Source: Stereocaulon alpinum
Taxonomy: Eukaryota; Ascomycota; Lecanoromycetes; Lecanorales; Stereocaulaceae
Direction of reading: 5' to 3'
NCBI GenBank assembly: GCA_018257865.1
Contig: JAEUBA010000102.1
Span: 33,575-97,574 of the forward strand
DNA: 64,000 nucleotides
Below, in pieces: positions 34,820-46,507 of the stretch. Numbering within the stretch: position 1 is the stretch's first letter; every line of letters begins with the position of its first letter. A model generated the notes under the pieces. The model worked only from the letters and a program-made list of their open reading frames with translations, had not been told where the DNA came from and did not search any database. The position numbers and the translations under genes were made by a program.

Positions 34820-35856
34820 ATGGCAGACAAAGTCAAAGAGGTTGCCATTGAGGAGGCAGAGCACATCAAAAATCAAACCATCAAGGCGGCGCGATCTGCG
34901 GCGTACCTTTATCCCATCAGGGTAATTTACCCCCAACGCTCCCGACGTATTCTCTGGGCCAATTGTACTCACATGATGATGAACACAGGGCATTGCATAC
35001 TTCGTATCTCACCGCTCTCTATGGTACGCCACCCAGACGAACCCCAAGAGTCACGTAGGACATACTAATCCCCACTGCCTCCAGGCAACCTCTCACGTCC
35101 AAACTCGCTCCAACGTTCACCTTAGGCATAGGCGTCACAACCTTCATGTTCCTCTTCACCTATCTCCCTCAAATGGCTGTTATGGCATTCACGTCCGGTC
35201 CCCTCGCCGCAATCTCTGCCGCCCTCCTCGTCCTTTCAGAGTCTTCTACTCTCTTTACCATTCTCTCGAAGACCTTCCTCATCGAGGATGCACTAACTGA
35301 CACCTTTGACGGCGTGCTCGTTTCCAAGAATACTACAAACTTAGTCTCAGAGGGTAGGCAGATCAAGGGTGGGAATGACATTATGGGCAAGCTGGGGAAG
35401 ATTACGAAGAAGCCGTTCCAGAAATTCACGCCTACAGCGCTGGTACGGTATTTGATGTACCTGCCACTTAACTTTATACCTGTCGTGGGAACGGTCATGT
35501 TTGTGATATTGCAGGGGAAGAGGGCGGGACCAGCGGCTCATACAAGGTACTTTCAATTGAAGCAGTGGAACAGCAGTCAGAGGCAGAAGCATGTTGAGGA
35601 GTATCAGGCAGCGTATACAAGGTATGGAAATATTGTGTCTTGGATTGGCTCTCTACAACGAACATGCGATGCTGACTTTTTCTAAAGCTTCGGAGTTGCT
35701 GCTGTGCTACTCGAATTGGTGCCCCTAGCGAGCATCTTATTTGCATTTACGAACACCGTTGGTGCAGCGCTGTGGGCCGCGGATATGGAGAAGGGAAATG
35801 TTACTGCTGATGGGACTTCACCGATGCTTAAGGAGCAGGCTAGGAAGGCCGAGTGA
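34820..35856 (+). CDS. EI24/CysZ-family membrane protein (RRT8/LDS-like)
   Basis: Multi-pass membrane protein of the EI24 family; yeast members RRT8, LDS1 and LDS2 are lipid-droplet proteins involved in spore-wall formation. Exons 34820-34921, 34989-35023, 35085-35621 and 35688-35856 give 280 aa. The spliced N-terminus reads AAYLYPIRGIAYFVSHRSLW, then QPLTSKLAPTFTLGIGVTTF, a typical start of this family. Hydrophobic segments follow at about 55-75, 80-105, 165-190 (LMYLPLNFIPVVGTVMFVIL) and 225-250 (AAVLLELVPLASILFAFTNT). The two small 5' exons are supported by phase, GT...AG ends and a CATACTAATC branch site at 35061. The C-terminus KEQARKAE is hydrophilic. Specific role in this organism is inferred only. 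Confidence 0.85.
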
Positions 35857-36576
35857 AGGGCACGCGAGCAACCGTCGCCACCGGACCTTAGACGAAATTG
35901 TTATGGCATTTTGCACATGCACAGGCATCGTAGGTGCTTTTGACGCTCTCGGTGTGATCCGATCTCATACATGAACAGTCTTCAATGCTACAATCCTGTG
36001 CTAAATTCGATTGAAGTCGATGTTAGATTGAATGATGTGTAGCACAATCAAGAAAAGAAGCCTGCGTGAATATGAGACGCTTAACGTGATACATGACATG
36101 AGCTCGACAGGACTGCAGTGCTCCTATCTACTGTGCATGAGTTCTACCCAATCAAATTGCCGGGCAATTTGTATTGTGTAAAGCGTTTTCGTGTTACAGC
36201 ACGAGGAGGAAGGAGTACCAATCGTGCTTGCCCTAAGCGCGGACTTGAAATTTAACCACCACCACCACCAGGCGATGATTTGATGACTACAACTTCCCTT
36301 GTTGACTTCCATACCCTGTCAATAACAACAACATCCGGCAACTGCAACCACACTCGTTTACATTGTATTCTTACTGCGCTCAAGCCTTGGTCAAGCCCTT
36401 CAGTCGCTCCTTTAGCCTTTACTTCTCTACTCTCGTTCACCTCTTGGTTGAAGCCCCTTCAGACTTTCATGGTCTGGAACCAGTGAGCCTCTCCTGCTTT
36501 GAGGTCGCAAGTCTGTAAGACATTGTCTATCTTCGTGAATCTAATGACCGGGCTGTCATCCAAACGCAGATCAAAC
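35857..36576. other. Intergenic upstream of secreted-protein gene
   Basis: No gene recognised. A (CCA)n run, five copies, at about 36257-36272. Confidence 0.4.
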
Positions 36577-39381
36577 ATGAAGTCAACGCTCTTCTTCAAT
36601 AGGATCGTCGTTATCCTAGTCGCCACCACTGGATTCATGTCGACATGCAACGCTCAGCCCCAAGCTGGCTGTCGTCAACACGGTAACATCCATGTTCGTG
36701 TCATCGAGGAGCCAACAGCTAGCTCTGGCAGCAGCATTATTGAAGAAGCTGGTGATTGTAAGACCAACACAAGCGTTGGCTTTGCATTCAGTATTTTGAT
36801 TGTGCAACAGACCCTATTATCATCCTTCCTTTCCACACAAGGGCCGCAATTGTATCCAAGTGCACGAGCCAAGAATGTGATCATCCGGATCCGACCAACG
36901 AATCAAATGCTTTCACAACTGTCGAGCCTGTGCCTCATGCACTCCTACATACATCAAGCCTTACTCCAGGCCCTGCGGCTCCACGGTCAACACGTCGTCG
37001 TCTCCGCTTCCCATCATCACGAACCTCCAACAATATCGGGCGGCCCACAAGTATCGAGCAAGACCCAATCTCTGCCAACAAGCCCTTAACTAGATCGAGC
37101 AGTGAGCAACCACGAGTCCTCTTCTTGGGCGTTTCTGCTAACGATTGGTGTACAGTCACCGTTTCTTCTGCTATCTCTGACCTACTACCGGCGTTGGAAG
37201 CTAATGGTAAGGACGACTTGAACGAGAACGCAGCTAACAATGCTGGGGCGCGGCAGCAGTCTATATGCAATGCTCCAGGATCTCAGCGCCACCCTAACGT
37301 TCTTCTTCCAAGGCAGGAAGACGTTTACCAGTCTTCTATCCTTAGTGGATTCGCAACACCGACATCTTCCGCCGTTGCTCCGGATGACGGCTATCAGTCT
37401 TTTATCCTTGGTGGCTTCCCTTCGCCAACTTCTTCTACCACTGCTCCGAATGCCAGCTCTTCATTGGTCTGTCCATCGGGCAATGGCACGATCTACACGT
37501 CTGATGCAGGAATCAACTACCAGGTTGTATGCAACACTGATTTCCCGGACGGCGACTACCCCTTCCAGCTTGTGGATAGCTTTGCCAGCTGTGTCCAGAA
37601 GTGCGATGCCTACAACTACGACAACCACCATGTTCAATGCTTAGCAGCTCTCTTCATACCTAGCCGCGAGGAATACGCGAATGACTGCTACTTGAAGTCA
37701 TCCATTGCAAATCCTACAGCCGCGACTTTGCCAATCCAAGGTGCAATACGGCTAGGTTATGCTACTAGTTCCACATCGTCATCAGCTGCTGCGGCATCGT
37801 CATCTGTTTCAGCTGCGATAGCATCGGTAACCGCCTATGGAGGTGGTCCTGGCCTGTCAATTCCGGCAACGCCATCTTCGTCCAACAGACCATCGAACAC
37901 GACTCTCAGCTCGGTTGCCACTCCACCATCCGAAACAATTGTATCAGGCCCTGGCATCACGTACGCCTCGGGGAAGTCAGTAGTCGCACCCAAGGTCGCT
38001 TCATCATACTTGCAGGGACCTACTGAGAATACACCGACAAGGCAGTACCTTGATATCAAAGCACCTCCAAGTATTGCGCTTCCTAAGAGCCTTCTCACAG
38101 TAGGTGTCAATGGCGACCTAACCACTGGCTATGGCCTCTCCCCTGAAACTGGAGTCCTTGAAGTCAACAGCTCAACCCAGTCTTACCTGAGTCCTATCAC
38201 TGATGCAATGCATCTGTCCCGAGATGGCGGCAAAGGCGGAATGATCAATGGTGAACACCTTTTCATCTTCTGTGACACTGGCTCCTACTCCAACACTACC
38301 TCCACGACTAACGGGAACTTTCTCGGTTTTGTGTCCAGCTCTGTCGCTGTTGACATTGGTATGAATGGCCTTGCTGGTAATGTCCTAAAACTTCAGGATG
38401 GTATTGGACAGTGGAGTGATAATGTGGGACGGATGCGTGGCTTTGCACCTATGACAACAGGGGAGCAGGCGTACAATTTAGCGATGCAGGGCCAAGGACA
38501 GCGCTATGCCGTTTGGCCGGAGTCTTCCATTATTCCGCTCGATGCCACCACCGGTATAATCTACGCTCCAATAGTCTACGATAACGTCAACGAAGAGACG
38601 AAGGCGGCTGTGTTTACTTACACGGGGACAACGCTCTTGACAATCACGGCTGGCGGAAAGGGTGGTCCGATAGCGCAGCGTAGCGTGGAGAAGATCTTTG
38701 ATGGAGACGAGGTAGAATGGGGTTGTGCTGGAGGCATCCGCGGATGGGGGCCATCTGGAATCGGTGGTGATGATGGCTATGTGTACCTCTTCGGTAACGT
38801 TGGAAGAGGCATTCTCTTAGCTAGGGTTTCGCCAGCCAATATTTCTTCCCGAGATTCTGTAAGTGGTTCGTTGTCTACTTTCTCATCTAATGCTAACCAA
38901 TATCAAGTTTGAGTACTGGGACGGGAATGCATTTACCAGCGACATGCAACCATCGTCCTCGACAGCATACTTCATAGAAGGCTCTTTTATGGATGTGGAC
39001 GTGTTCTACTCGCCTCGCCACCTTACATTCCTCATCGTCTACATGACCAGCTACGCTGATAGCACCTTCTACTACCGCTATCTGGAAGCTGACCAAGGCA
39101 TTATTCCACCGTACGCTCTAGGAGGAGATTCGTCTTCTAATTTCATTGAAGATATCGTGAAATACAAATGGTCAGAGCAGCAAGTTCTTTACAAATCCTC
39201 TCCCGGTCTTAGTGGCAAGTACATATACTCTGGCGGAGTTCATCTCGGATACTATGGCTCTGACGACATTCTTAATGGAGGCCAGAAGATGCTGCTCAGC
39301 TGGACGGCTCCCACTGGCCTGGATCCCTCCACTCTGATAAGCGAGTACCAGATCCCTACTGCTGAGATCACCTGGATTTGA
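36577..39381 (+). CDS. Secreted protein with PAN/apple-like and DUF4185-like domains
   Basis: Predicted exons 36577-36757, 36811-37101, 37156-38858 and 38908-39381 give 882 aa. The N-terminus is a signal peptide ending near residue 26 (LFFNRIVVILVATTGFMSTC). A low-complexity region follows, then a Cys-bearing segment near residues 265-340 (CPSGNGTIY, YQVVCNTDFP, FASCVQKCDAYN, CLAALF, NDCYLK) like the PAN/apple folds found in fungal surface proteins. A Ser/Thr/Ala linker leads to a large domain from about 470 to the end (GEHLFIFCDTGSYSN, WPESSIIPLD, GWGPSGIGGDDGYVYLFGNV, VDVFYSPRHLTFLIVYMTSY) resembling DUF4185/DUF5005 beta-propeller-like glycosidase-fold domains. Many N-glycosylation sites. 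Exon 1-2 joining is the least certain step; the 54-bp intron 37102-37155 is frame-neutral. Likely cell-wall or extracellular; enzymatic activity not shown. Confidence 0.75.
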
Positions 39382-40581
39382 AGGACGACTCGAGAGCATG
39401 ACTCTCTCGTACCGCATGCCAAACTTCCAAGATTCGTGGCAGCGGTCAATCTTCTGGATATCTTCTGGGGATATTGTCTAGGTCGGATCTTATTCGTACT
39501 CGATGTTCCTACTTCTTTTCTAAGACGGGATCAGATTCAAGCTAGCACTTGAGCTTCGGCAGATCTCGCATGCTTCTAATGATGAATGATGTCTTGCTGC
39601 TGGCAGTATTATACAAAAGTTGTACCTTAGCGCATAGTAGAAGGATACTAGCGATGACTTTCAGAGATGGTATGTTATATCTCAATAGCAATCGGAAACT
39701 TTTGCAACTGCGACACTTATGCTCCAAATGTGTGAGTTCTTGTTCATGACAGCCACCCATCTAAGCACTCCCAAAGCGGGATTAAATCTTATCGTGGTGC
39801 ATGATTTTCTCTCTCTCTTCGAGCTTTATGCGTCTATCTTGTCATCTCATTCCCTGTTCAGTGACCGATGATGCCCTCATCCTAGCTTCTATCTTCCCTC
39901 GTATCATCACATCAGCTCACACCTCATTTCCCAGGCTCTAATCGCCCCCTTGGTGAACGAACTACCGAACAAAGCCCCAGAAACTGCTTCAGGACGTCCG
40001 CTGAGAACACAAAAGAGACGCCGCTGATATCGAAAGAAGCACCAGTTCCAGTCCACAGCACCGTGCTGGCTACTAAGGGATCCCCATGCGCATCATCACG
40101 GCCAATTACCTTCGGCAACACATCAATCAACAAGTGACGGGCTGGAAACGATCCCATGGACGACTTAGCGTTTCCTTCAAAGCCTACTAAGCGGTAACAG
40201 ACGGCTTACTCTGAAAGCGCAGTCAACCAAGACACCCTGGGAATTGAAGGTGGACTTTTGTGTGTGTTTGAAGTGGCGGATCTCTCCGTCATAGCTGATA
40301 GGGTATGTAGTTGGGGAGCGGTTAGTAGGGAGAGATGGACAGTATGAGTGGGAGGAAGTGGGGATGTTTGAGAGTGTTGTGGCGGTCTGGGGCGTTGGGT
40401 CCCCTCGTTCATCTAAGCTGTACCAGCGGACCGCCAAGTCAGTCACGTGCTAGCGTGTGCTAGCGCGTCTCCCCAAGATGCCCCTTTCGCGCTTCGTCGT
40501 CAACTCAACATTGACGTCCGACCACAAGGATGGGCTACCAACTTCGCAGCAGGTCTATTGGGATGGACAAAATTCACCTCA
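39382..40581. other. Intergenic with possible small minus-strand frame
   Basis: On the minus strand, 39924-40157 is open and protein-like (ARHLLIDVLPKVIGRDD, STVLWTGTGASFDISG) and could join an upstream frame at 40205-40446 through a GTAAGC...CTAAG intron, but that upstream frame lacks an ATG. A small gene or relic is possible; not called. Confidence 0.3.
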
Positions 40582-42189
40582 ATGGAGTCCCAGAGGGCCA
40601 GACCGGCGGACCTCTCCCTGGAGGCAGTGGTGGAAATAAAGGTCGCTCAGGCGCCGCCAAAGCATGCTAAGAGAAGGTCTAATAGAGTACTGAAATCGGT
40701 GGATGCAAATATTAGGACTAAGCCACATATGACAAAGACGACATCCAACACATGCTCGAAGGTTCGATCTAACATAACAACATCATTGCCGAACCTCGAA
40801 CGACGGCATGAAGGAGATCTCGGCCGAAGCCTTGACAAGCCTGGCCGTGTTGAGCAAGAGAACGCTAGACGTGAGGATACCGGTGATGACGCATTTAGAG
40901 TGCAGGAGAAGCCGGCCATAATACCTGGGACAGCCAGGTTTCAGTGGCTGCCAGCACCGCGAACTATGACGATTGTGTGGGATGGTCCACCAGTATATCG
41001 TAGGATTGGCAACCCCTTCTCATAACAAGCGATCAAAATAGCAGAGAAGGACAGGTTCCATGCTACATACGTTACAGCCGATCCTTCCTGGACAATCTGC
41101 TGTGCGCTCCCCCAACCTTGGATGTCGATGCAGTCGATCGAAGACTTCTCAAGCAATTGTATCTACCGTCTTCCTATCTTGGCCCAACGCGAAAGCTGCT
41201 CCTCCAAAGCTCTTGAAGAGTTCAGGGATGATCAAGAGGTCCGTGATCGAGTTGGATTGTGTTGTTGTCAACAGCCGGCAAACTACACTTTACCGGTCAC
41301 AGCCGTTATCACTAAAGCCGGCTTCCATCTGATCAAGCATTGGAGTGAAAAGTCATCGTACCAACTCATCGCAACACGTCCTTCGGCGCTTGGTGAATTT
41401 ACAGCTCGGATACTCACAGTTGTAGATGAAATGCTGGAACATTACAAGGGAGAATGGTCGGCAGATCAGTATCGAAAACGACCTTTGCCGCTCTGGGCAA
41501 GGATAGAAGCCATGGCATGGATCTTCCAGGGTCTCTTTCCATATTTCAACTTGTGTGATGACTGGTCACTGCGAAGCCGCGTACATCGCTGCGTCATGCT
41601 GGTCGGCTAAGCAATATTGACTACCCTCGAGGTTCTGATTCAGTACAAGCTCTTCAAAGCGACGTCTACTCTTCACAACCTCAGCTTGGTACTAGCCTTG
41701 CTCGTAAGATGCACGAGTACCATGGAATTCGATGAAGAGGGTCATCGGAGCGCTGGTCCAGATTACATTGGCCTGTTCAACAATCACCTGTGCCGCCAGA
41801 ACGAGAACGGATGGGCATCGGTTGTGATTGGTATGGCACGGAAACACGGCGTCATCATCCACAGAATAGGCGAAGTCGACGAGATTATCAGGTGTAGGCT
41901 AAAAGCAGAGGAAGGTCTGAAGGCCAAGAGGGACGAAGCTAGGGTATTACAACATACATGGATCAAGGCTGGGGTTGGCGTAGTACTCCCAAGCGAAGCA
42001 ACATTGGCTGATGCTGCATGGAAAGAGGGACGGCCTTCATGTGGAAGAGCGGCTTGGAAGCCTGCAGATGATTTTGATGGTAACGGTATCAGATATTGGA
42101 AGAGATGGCATTTCGTGAAGGAGTACGAGACGCATTACAGCTCAGCTTACGGCCGGACTAGGGGACCTCGCGATCAGTATCGGGGCTAA
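40582..42189 (+). CDS. Hypothetical protein, 499 aa, three exons
   Basis: Not recognised. Three open segments lie in the same frame, separated by TAA stops at 41023-41025 and 41608-41610. Each stop sits inside a frame-neutral GT...AG segment that could be an intron: 41000-41044 (45 bp, GTAGG...GCAG) and 41581-41643 (63 bp, GTACAT...TTCAG). With these removed the exons 40582-40999, 41045-41580 and 41644-42189 encode 499 aa. The N-terminal 120 residues are basic and disordered; the middle has short conserved-looking parts (PLPLWARIEAMAWIFQGLFP, YNL-like FNLCDDW), and the C-terminus has WKRWHFVKEYETHYSSAYGR. No signal peptide or membrane helix. Alternatively this is a pseudogene with two nonsense mutations. 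An upstream start at 40478 in another frame is possible. Confidence 0.5.
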
Positions 42190-44194
42190 TCTTGGTGCTT
42201 TCAGGGATGTATCAACGAGGAGATGTTCTTAGCGGTAGCCAACCCTGTATGAATACTCCTCGGTCAAGCGACTTTGCTCCGTCCTTCTCTTTTGACTGTA
42301 CTCAATCTACGAGACCACGGCTTGTATCACGCGTTGAGTGGAAGCTTGGACATGCAAGCTGTGTTCGTGGACCTTCAGGCGCGTCCAACAGGAGATCCAC
42401 GTGGATCGCGCAATACTTCTTAGAACCCCAGGTACTAAGAATTTCTCGAACGCTAAGTGCGGAGTTCTGGGCTACCTTTTTGACACTCATGGGATGTGGT
42501 TAAGCAACGTCGGTTGGACGATGATCATCCGAAATGATGGCTTCACACAGGATGACGGAGGACTACTGATGTTTCATGGGAGTGGCAAATAACATCGATG
42601 GATGGATCAGTGATCGGAATTTAAGAGTCTTATCTTGCTTTGTAATTTCGGACTGTGCAGTTTGTTCCTTACGTGGTATACTTGAGTGGAGACGAGCGTC
42701 GTTAGCCAATGGCCAGGACTTGGAGGACAGCTAGTGCGAACTGGCAGCAGACCGGAAGAAGTCCTGCTTTTGTCACATATTCCACCCATTGGCACCGTAT
42801 ACTTATCTACATCTCCCGAGGACTGCCTTCAATGCCACTTTCAGCGCGTTGGCTTGATGCCTCAAACGTTGCTCATGTATTGATTCGGTTTTCTTGGCGT
42901 CTTGCGTCTGGTATGCTATACTAGTGTTCTGTGCTCGCAGCTTAAATCGTGTATCCATTGCCGGTCATCCTTGCTTAAGCCAGTACCCTCAGAGAGCGCG
43001 GATAATAGTTTGTAGTTTTTGGAAGCGGCAGCGATGATGTTGCCGATTTAGAAGCCGAACGACAGCTGTTGGCGATATGGTGGACCTTCCGGTGTTTGAG
43101 CTCTTGATCATTTCCGGTGGATCACATTACAGTGCGGTGATCGACGAGATCCGCGTAAGCAGCGGTAACAGGGAAGAAAGATGTCTTTAAGCAGGCTCTT
43201 TCAGAGACTGTAACCATTAGAATGTCAGCTCTCAGGCCTGTTGCTTAGTCAACCGCTAGCGCGCCACCACCTGGAGCAGATAAGTAGCCGGCACCCCCTA
43301 CTAGAGAATCTACAAGTTGCCTTCAATAGTCCAAAGGTAACTTACCGAAATGCATCTCTAAAGGACTCGAGCAAGGGCTAGTTGTTAAGACAAGCTCTCG
43401 ATGCGGCTGAGTGGGGAGCGGTATCGACTGGTTAGGAAGATGCAAACAATTGCGCCATTCTCGGCCGCAGAAAGTTGTTCTTCACAGGGTCTATGTGTTT
43501 GTACCCACGGCAGGATTAAAATACCAGGGCGCTTGGGAAATGACAACTGATTGCATGCTGATTTGAGGTATACCGAAGTCGAATGTTTGAGTCTATGCTT
43601 GAGCCCCGTCTATGCAGGCGCGCAATCTTGGCCCTGGCACAACAGTAGTGTCAGATAACACTACGCTAGACAATTTCTGACGGCAAAGATGATAGAGTAC
43701 CTTGAAACCTCACATGATCTGCCTACGGTAAGCATCACTGCTCCTAATAGCACTTGCGACCTTCTACCCCACCAATTCTTGGCATTATCGACTGCAACGA
43801 TCTATTGATTCATCGGCAGGGTCTAGGCCACTCGGTCATTTAGTGCGGTTGAATTACTTGCGCAGCTCACAAAATGCGGGGTGTTAGATCCTTCAGGTCT
43901 ACGTTCATGTTGGAATCGCTTTGATTCGATAGTGATCAATCCGCCTTGTTCCGACGTTCGTCTGAGATTACGTGATCAAGTCTGACCCCTTTCGACGTGA
44001 CATTTATTGGTAATCCCATTTCGGAAGGAGATGTACTCGGGCTCGGGATGATTAAACCACGACTATATATCATTGAGCATTGCATGTCAACTCTGGTCTC
44101 AATCTTACTTCATCTGCGAAGAACAAGAACGTTCTGTCTATCCACTTGTGCCCCCATACCTTGCCTATCCTTACCTTTTAAACAAATCCTCATC
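42190..44194. other. Gene-free 2-kb region with retroelement relic
   Basis: No gene recognised. Holds the LTR-like fragment at 43216-43342 described separately. The remainder looks like unclassified decayed sequence. Confidence 0.5.
43216..43342 (+). repeat. LTR-like fragment, copy 1
   Basis: About 115-125 bp matching, in inverted orientation, the right end of the window (63872-63994). Shared words include TCAGGCCTGTTGCTTAGTC, AACCGCTAGCGCGCCACCAC and CTACTAGAGAATCTACAAG; similarity fades after CCAAAGGT. It is a truncated dispersed repeat, most likely part of a long terminal repeat. Confidence 0.7.
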
Positions 44195-45462
44195 ATGGCT
44201 ATCCGTCTTGGAATCATTGGACTTTCAGCAGACGAATCTGCGTGGGCTACAATTGCTCATGCTGTCCCGCTCAAAGCCTACCCTCTGTCAGATAAATACA
44301 CCATCACTGCCTTAGCTACTTCATCCCCAGCGTCAGCCAAAGCTGCAGCCAAATCTCACGCTGTGCCAGAAGAGAAAGCATATAGCACCCCAGAAGACAT
44401 TGCGAATGATCCTGATGTGGACATGGTTGTCGTTTCAGTCAAGGTGTGCACCATAATCTCGAAAGAAAGGTCTCATTAGACCGAGCAATTGATAGAGCAT
44501 ATCGCAGGCACCCTTACACAAGCAGCTCACTATTCCTGCTTTGAAGGCCAAGAAAGACGTCTTCACCGAGTGGCCTTTAGGAAAGGGACTTCAAGAGGCC
44601 GAAGAGCTTGCTACGCTAGCCAAGAAACAAGGCGTTAAGACTGTTGTTGGTCTTCAAACTAGATTCCATCCTTGCGTCCTAAAAGTCAGTTTCCAACCTT
44701 ACACTTCTGGTCTGTTGCTGTTCAGGATCTCATCAAGTGTAGGCCAAAGACATCATCGATTCTGGCGGACTAGGCCGCATCACCAGTACCAGCATAGTTT
44801 CTTCCACGTCGATGTTTTCGAGCGTGTCCGCTAGATATTCTTACATGAATGATCCGACGAGCGGTAAGTCATCCTATATCCTTCGGATCGAATTTGTAAC
44901 TTAAATTGACGCATATATAACCGTAGGTGCGAACGTCGTCACCATCCCAACTGCGCATGCGCTCGACCGCCTTTGCTTCCTGCTTGGAGAGTTTGTAACT
45001 CTGAACGCGACCACTGCCATAACTCTACCCACCCTCCAATTCATCCAAGCTGATGGCACGAAGACAGAACCTGAGAAGCGCAGGTTTCAAGATTCTGTCG
45101 CTATTCAGGGTGTCCTTGAGAGCGGCACGCTTGTTACCTACTCTTTGATTACAACGAAAAATGCCACACCAGATCGGTTCGAGTGGATCATCGCGGGAGA
45201 GAAGGCGTCACTCAAAATCGAAACACCGAGTGCGCTTCTTGGACTGAGTCCGACGACTTTATCCCAGTACACGGGGGCGGAGGGCGCAAAATGGGAAGTG
45301 CTTGAAGTTACGGAGGCTGGTACAGGGGGTATTGGCGAGGTCTATGCTGCATTTGCTGAGGGAAAGGGGCCATTTGTGGATTTTGACGGAGCATTGACGA
45401 GGCATAGGATGGTGGATGCAATCATCAGGAGCGCTGCGAACGGGACAAGGGAGAGCTATTGA
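44195..45462 (+). CDS. GFO/IDH/MocA-family oxidoreductase (Gal80-like)
   Basis: NAD(P)-binding protein of the GFO/IDH/MocA family, fungal Gal80-like branch. Four exons, 44195-44443, 44508-44684, 44743-44863 and 44927-45462, give 360 aa. The N-terminal Rossmann strand is IRLGIIGLSADESAWATIAH, a serine-containing variant of the GxGxxG loop usual in this branch. DVDMVVVSVKAPLHKQL and KKDVFTEWPLGKGLQEAEEL follow, the EWPLG replacing the EKP motif of classical dehydrogenases. The C-terminal domain has the SGGLGRI, PTAHALDRLCFLLGEF and HRMVDAIIRSAANG segments. All three junctions restore continuous family sequence. In this branch some members are sugar dehydrogenase-like and others regulators; without a Gal4-type gene nearby neither can be favoured. 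Confidence 0.88.
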
Positions 45463-45753
45463 GTTGATCATGTGAATGCGGCTCAGGGTCAATCGGAATT
45501 GCTCAACAAGTAATGATATGATGACAAGAGTGGTGGGCAATGCTTTCATATATAATACTTCCAGACCCCACAATGGCAACATTAATCTCTTATGTGTCAT
45601 TGGTCATCTTGTGAATCCGCAACTAACAGGCGGCTGCTGTAGTACATGCCTATGTTTGCCCTTTGAGAAAGCGTCTCTTTTCCAAGGATCTATTACTGCA
45701 AGATTCAGTAGCAGGGACTAAGACCTCAAATGCCAAGACGCCAGTGACTTTTA

Positions 45754-46366
45754 GTGATTTCAAGATTCTTGCCAAAGCTTGGCATTTTTCTCCCCGTATC
45801 CACCCCCACTGCATTTTATATAGAAAATTTGATAACTATTAGAATACCGACTTATTCCGCTCCCAACGTCCTAAATAGGTAAGTATAAAGTCGCAGCGAC
45901 GTCTTATAGACTAATTCTTGGTGTTATAGGTCTTCTACCGCCCCTCCTACGCCCCCCGTTGCCTTGCGACGCCTCTCCCTACAGTATGCCTTACCGCCCT
46001 ATTAACTTAGCTACTAAATCAAAAGCTATAGTTCTCCTATATAGTTATTAGCGGCCTGATGCTATTACTAAGAGGTTATGTAACTACTGCTCTCAGCAGC
46101 CTGTTCCTCCTCAAATGTCACCTTTTTGCTCTTTTAGCGGCGGGGGGTTTAGCGCTGGGGCTGCTGGTTAGGGGGGTTGGCGACAGTGGGGGTAGAGGGT
46201 CTGGAATAAGTAGAAGGCATTGCAATACTACTGTATTCGTATCTAGGACGTTTTGTAGCTTCAAATTCGACTGATATTCTAATAATTATCAAATTTTCTA
46301 GTAAAATGCAGCGGGGGTGGATACCGGGAGAAAAATGCCAAGCTTTGGCAAGAATCTTGAAATCAC
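45754..46366. mobile_element. MITE-like element, 613 bp, about 95-bp terminal inverted repeats
   Basis: Terminal inverted repeats at 45754-45848 and 46270-46366 agree over about 95 bp with only a handful of differences; ends are GTGATTTCAAGATTCTTGCC and its complement, and each arm contains CCAAAGCTTGG and GTATCCACCCCC. A TA pair flanks the element on both sides (45752-45753 and 46367-46368), as for Tc1/mariner superfamily insertions. The interior has no transposase; it is strikingly poor in CpA and rich in TpA on the plus strand, a RIP-like pattern. It ends 141 bp before the HET gene ATG. Confidence 0.82.
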
Positions 46367-46507
46367 TAATTGACTCACTAACCGCTACGAGTTCGGCTAT
46401 CTTACACCTCTTATAATGTGTACGGTTGATTCCCTAAATTCCTCTCGAGCTCACGTGAATTTCACAACGACTTTGTTTCATTCCATGCTGATGCTTTCGG
46501 ACCAAAG

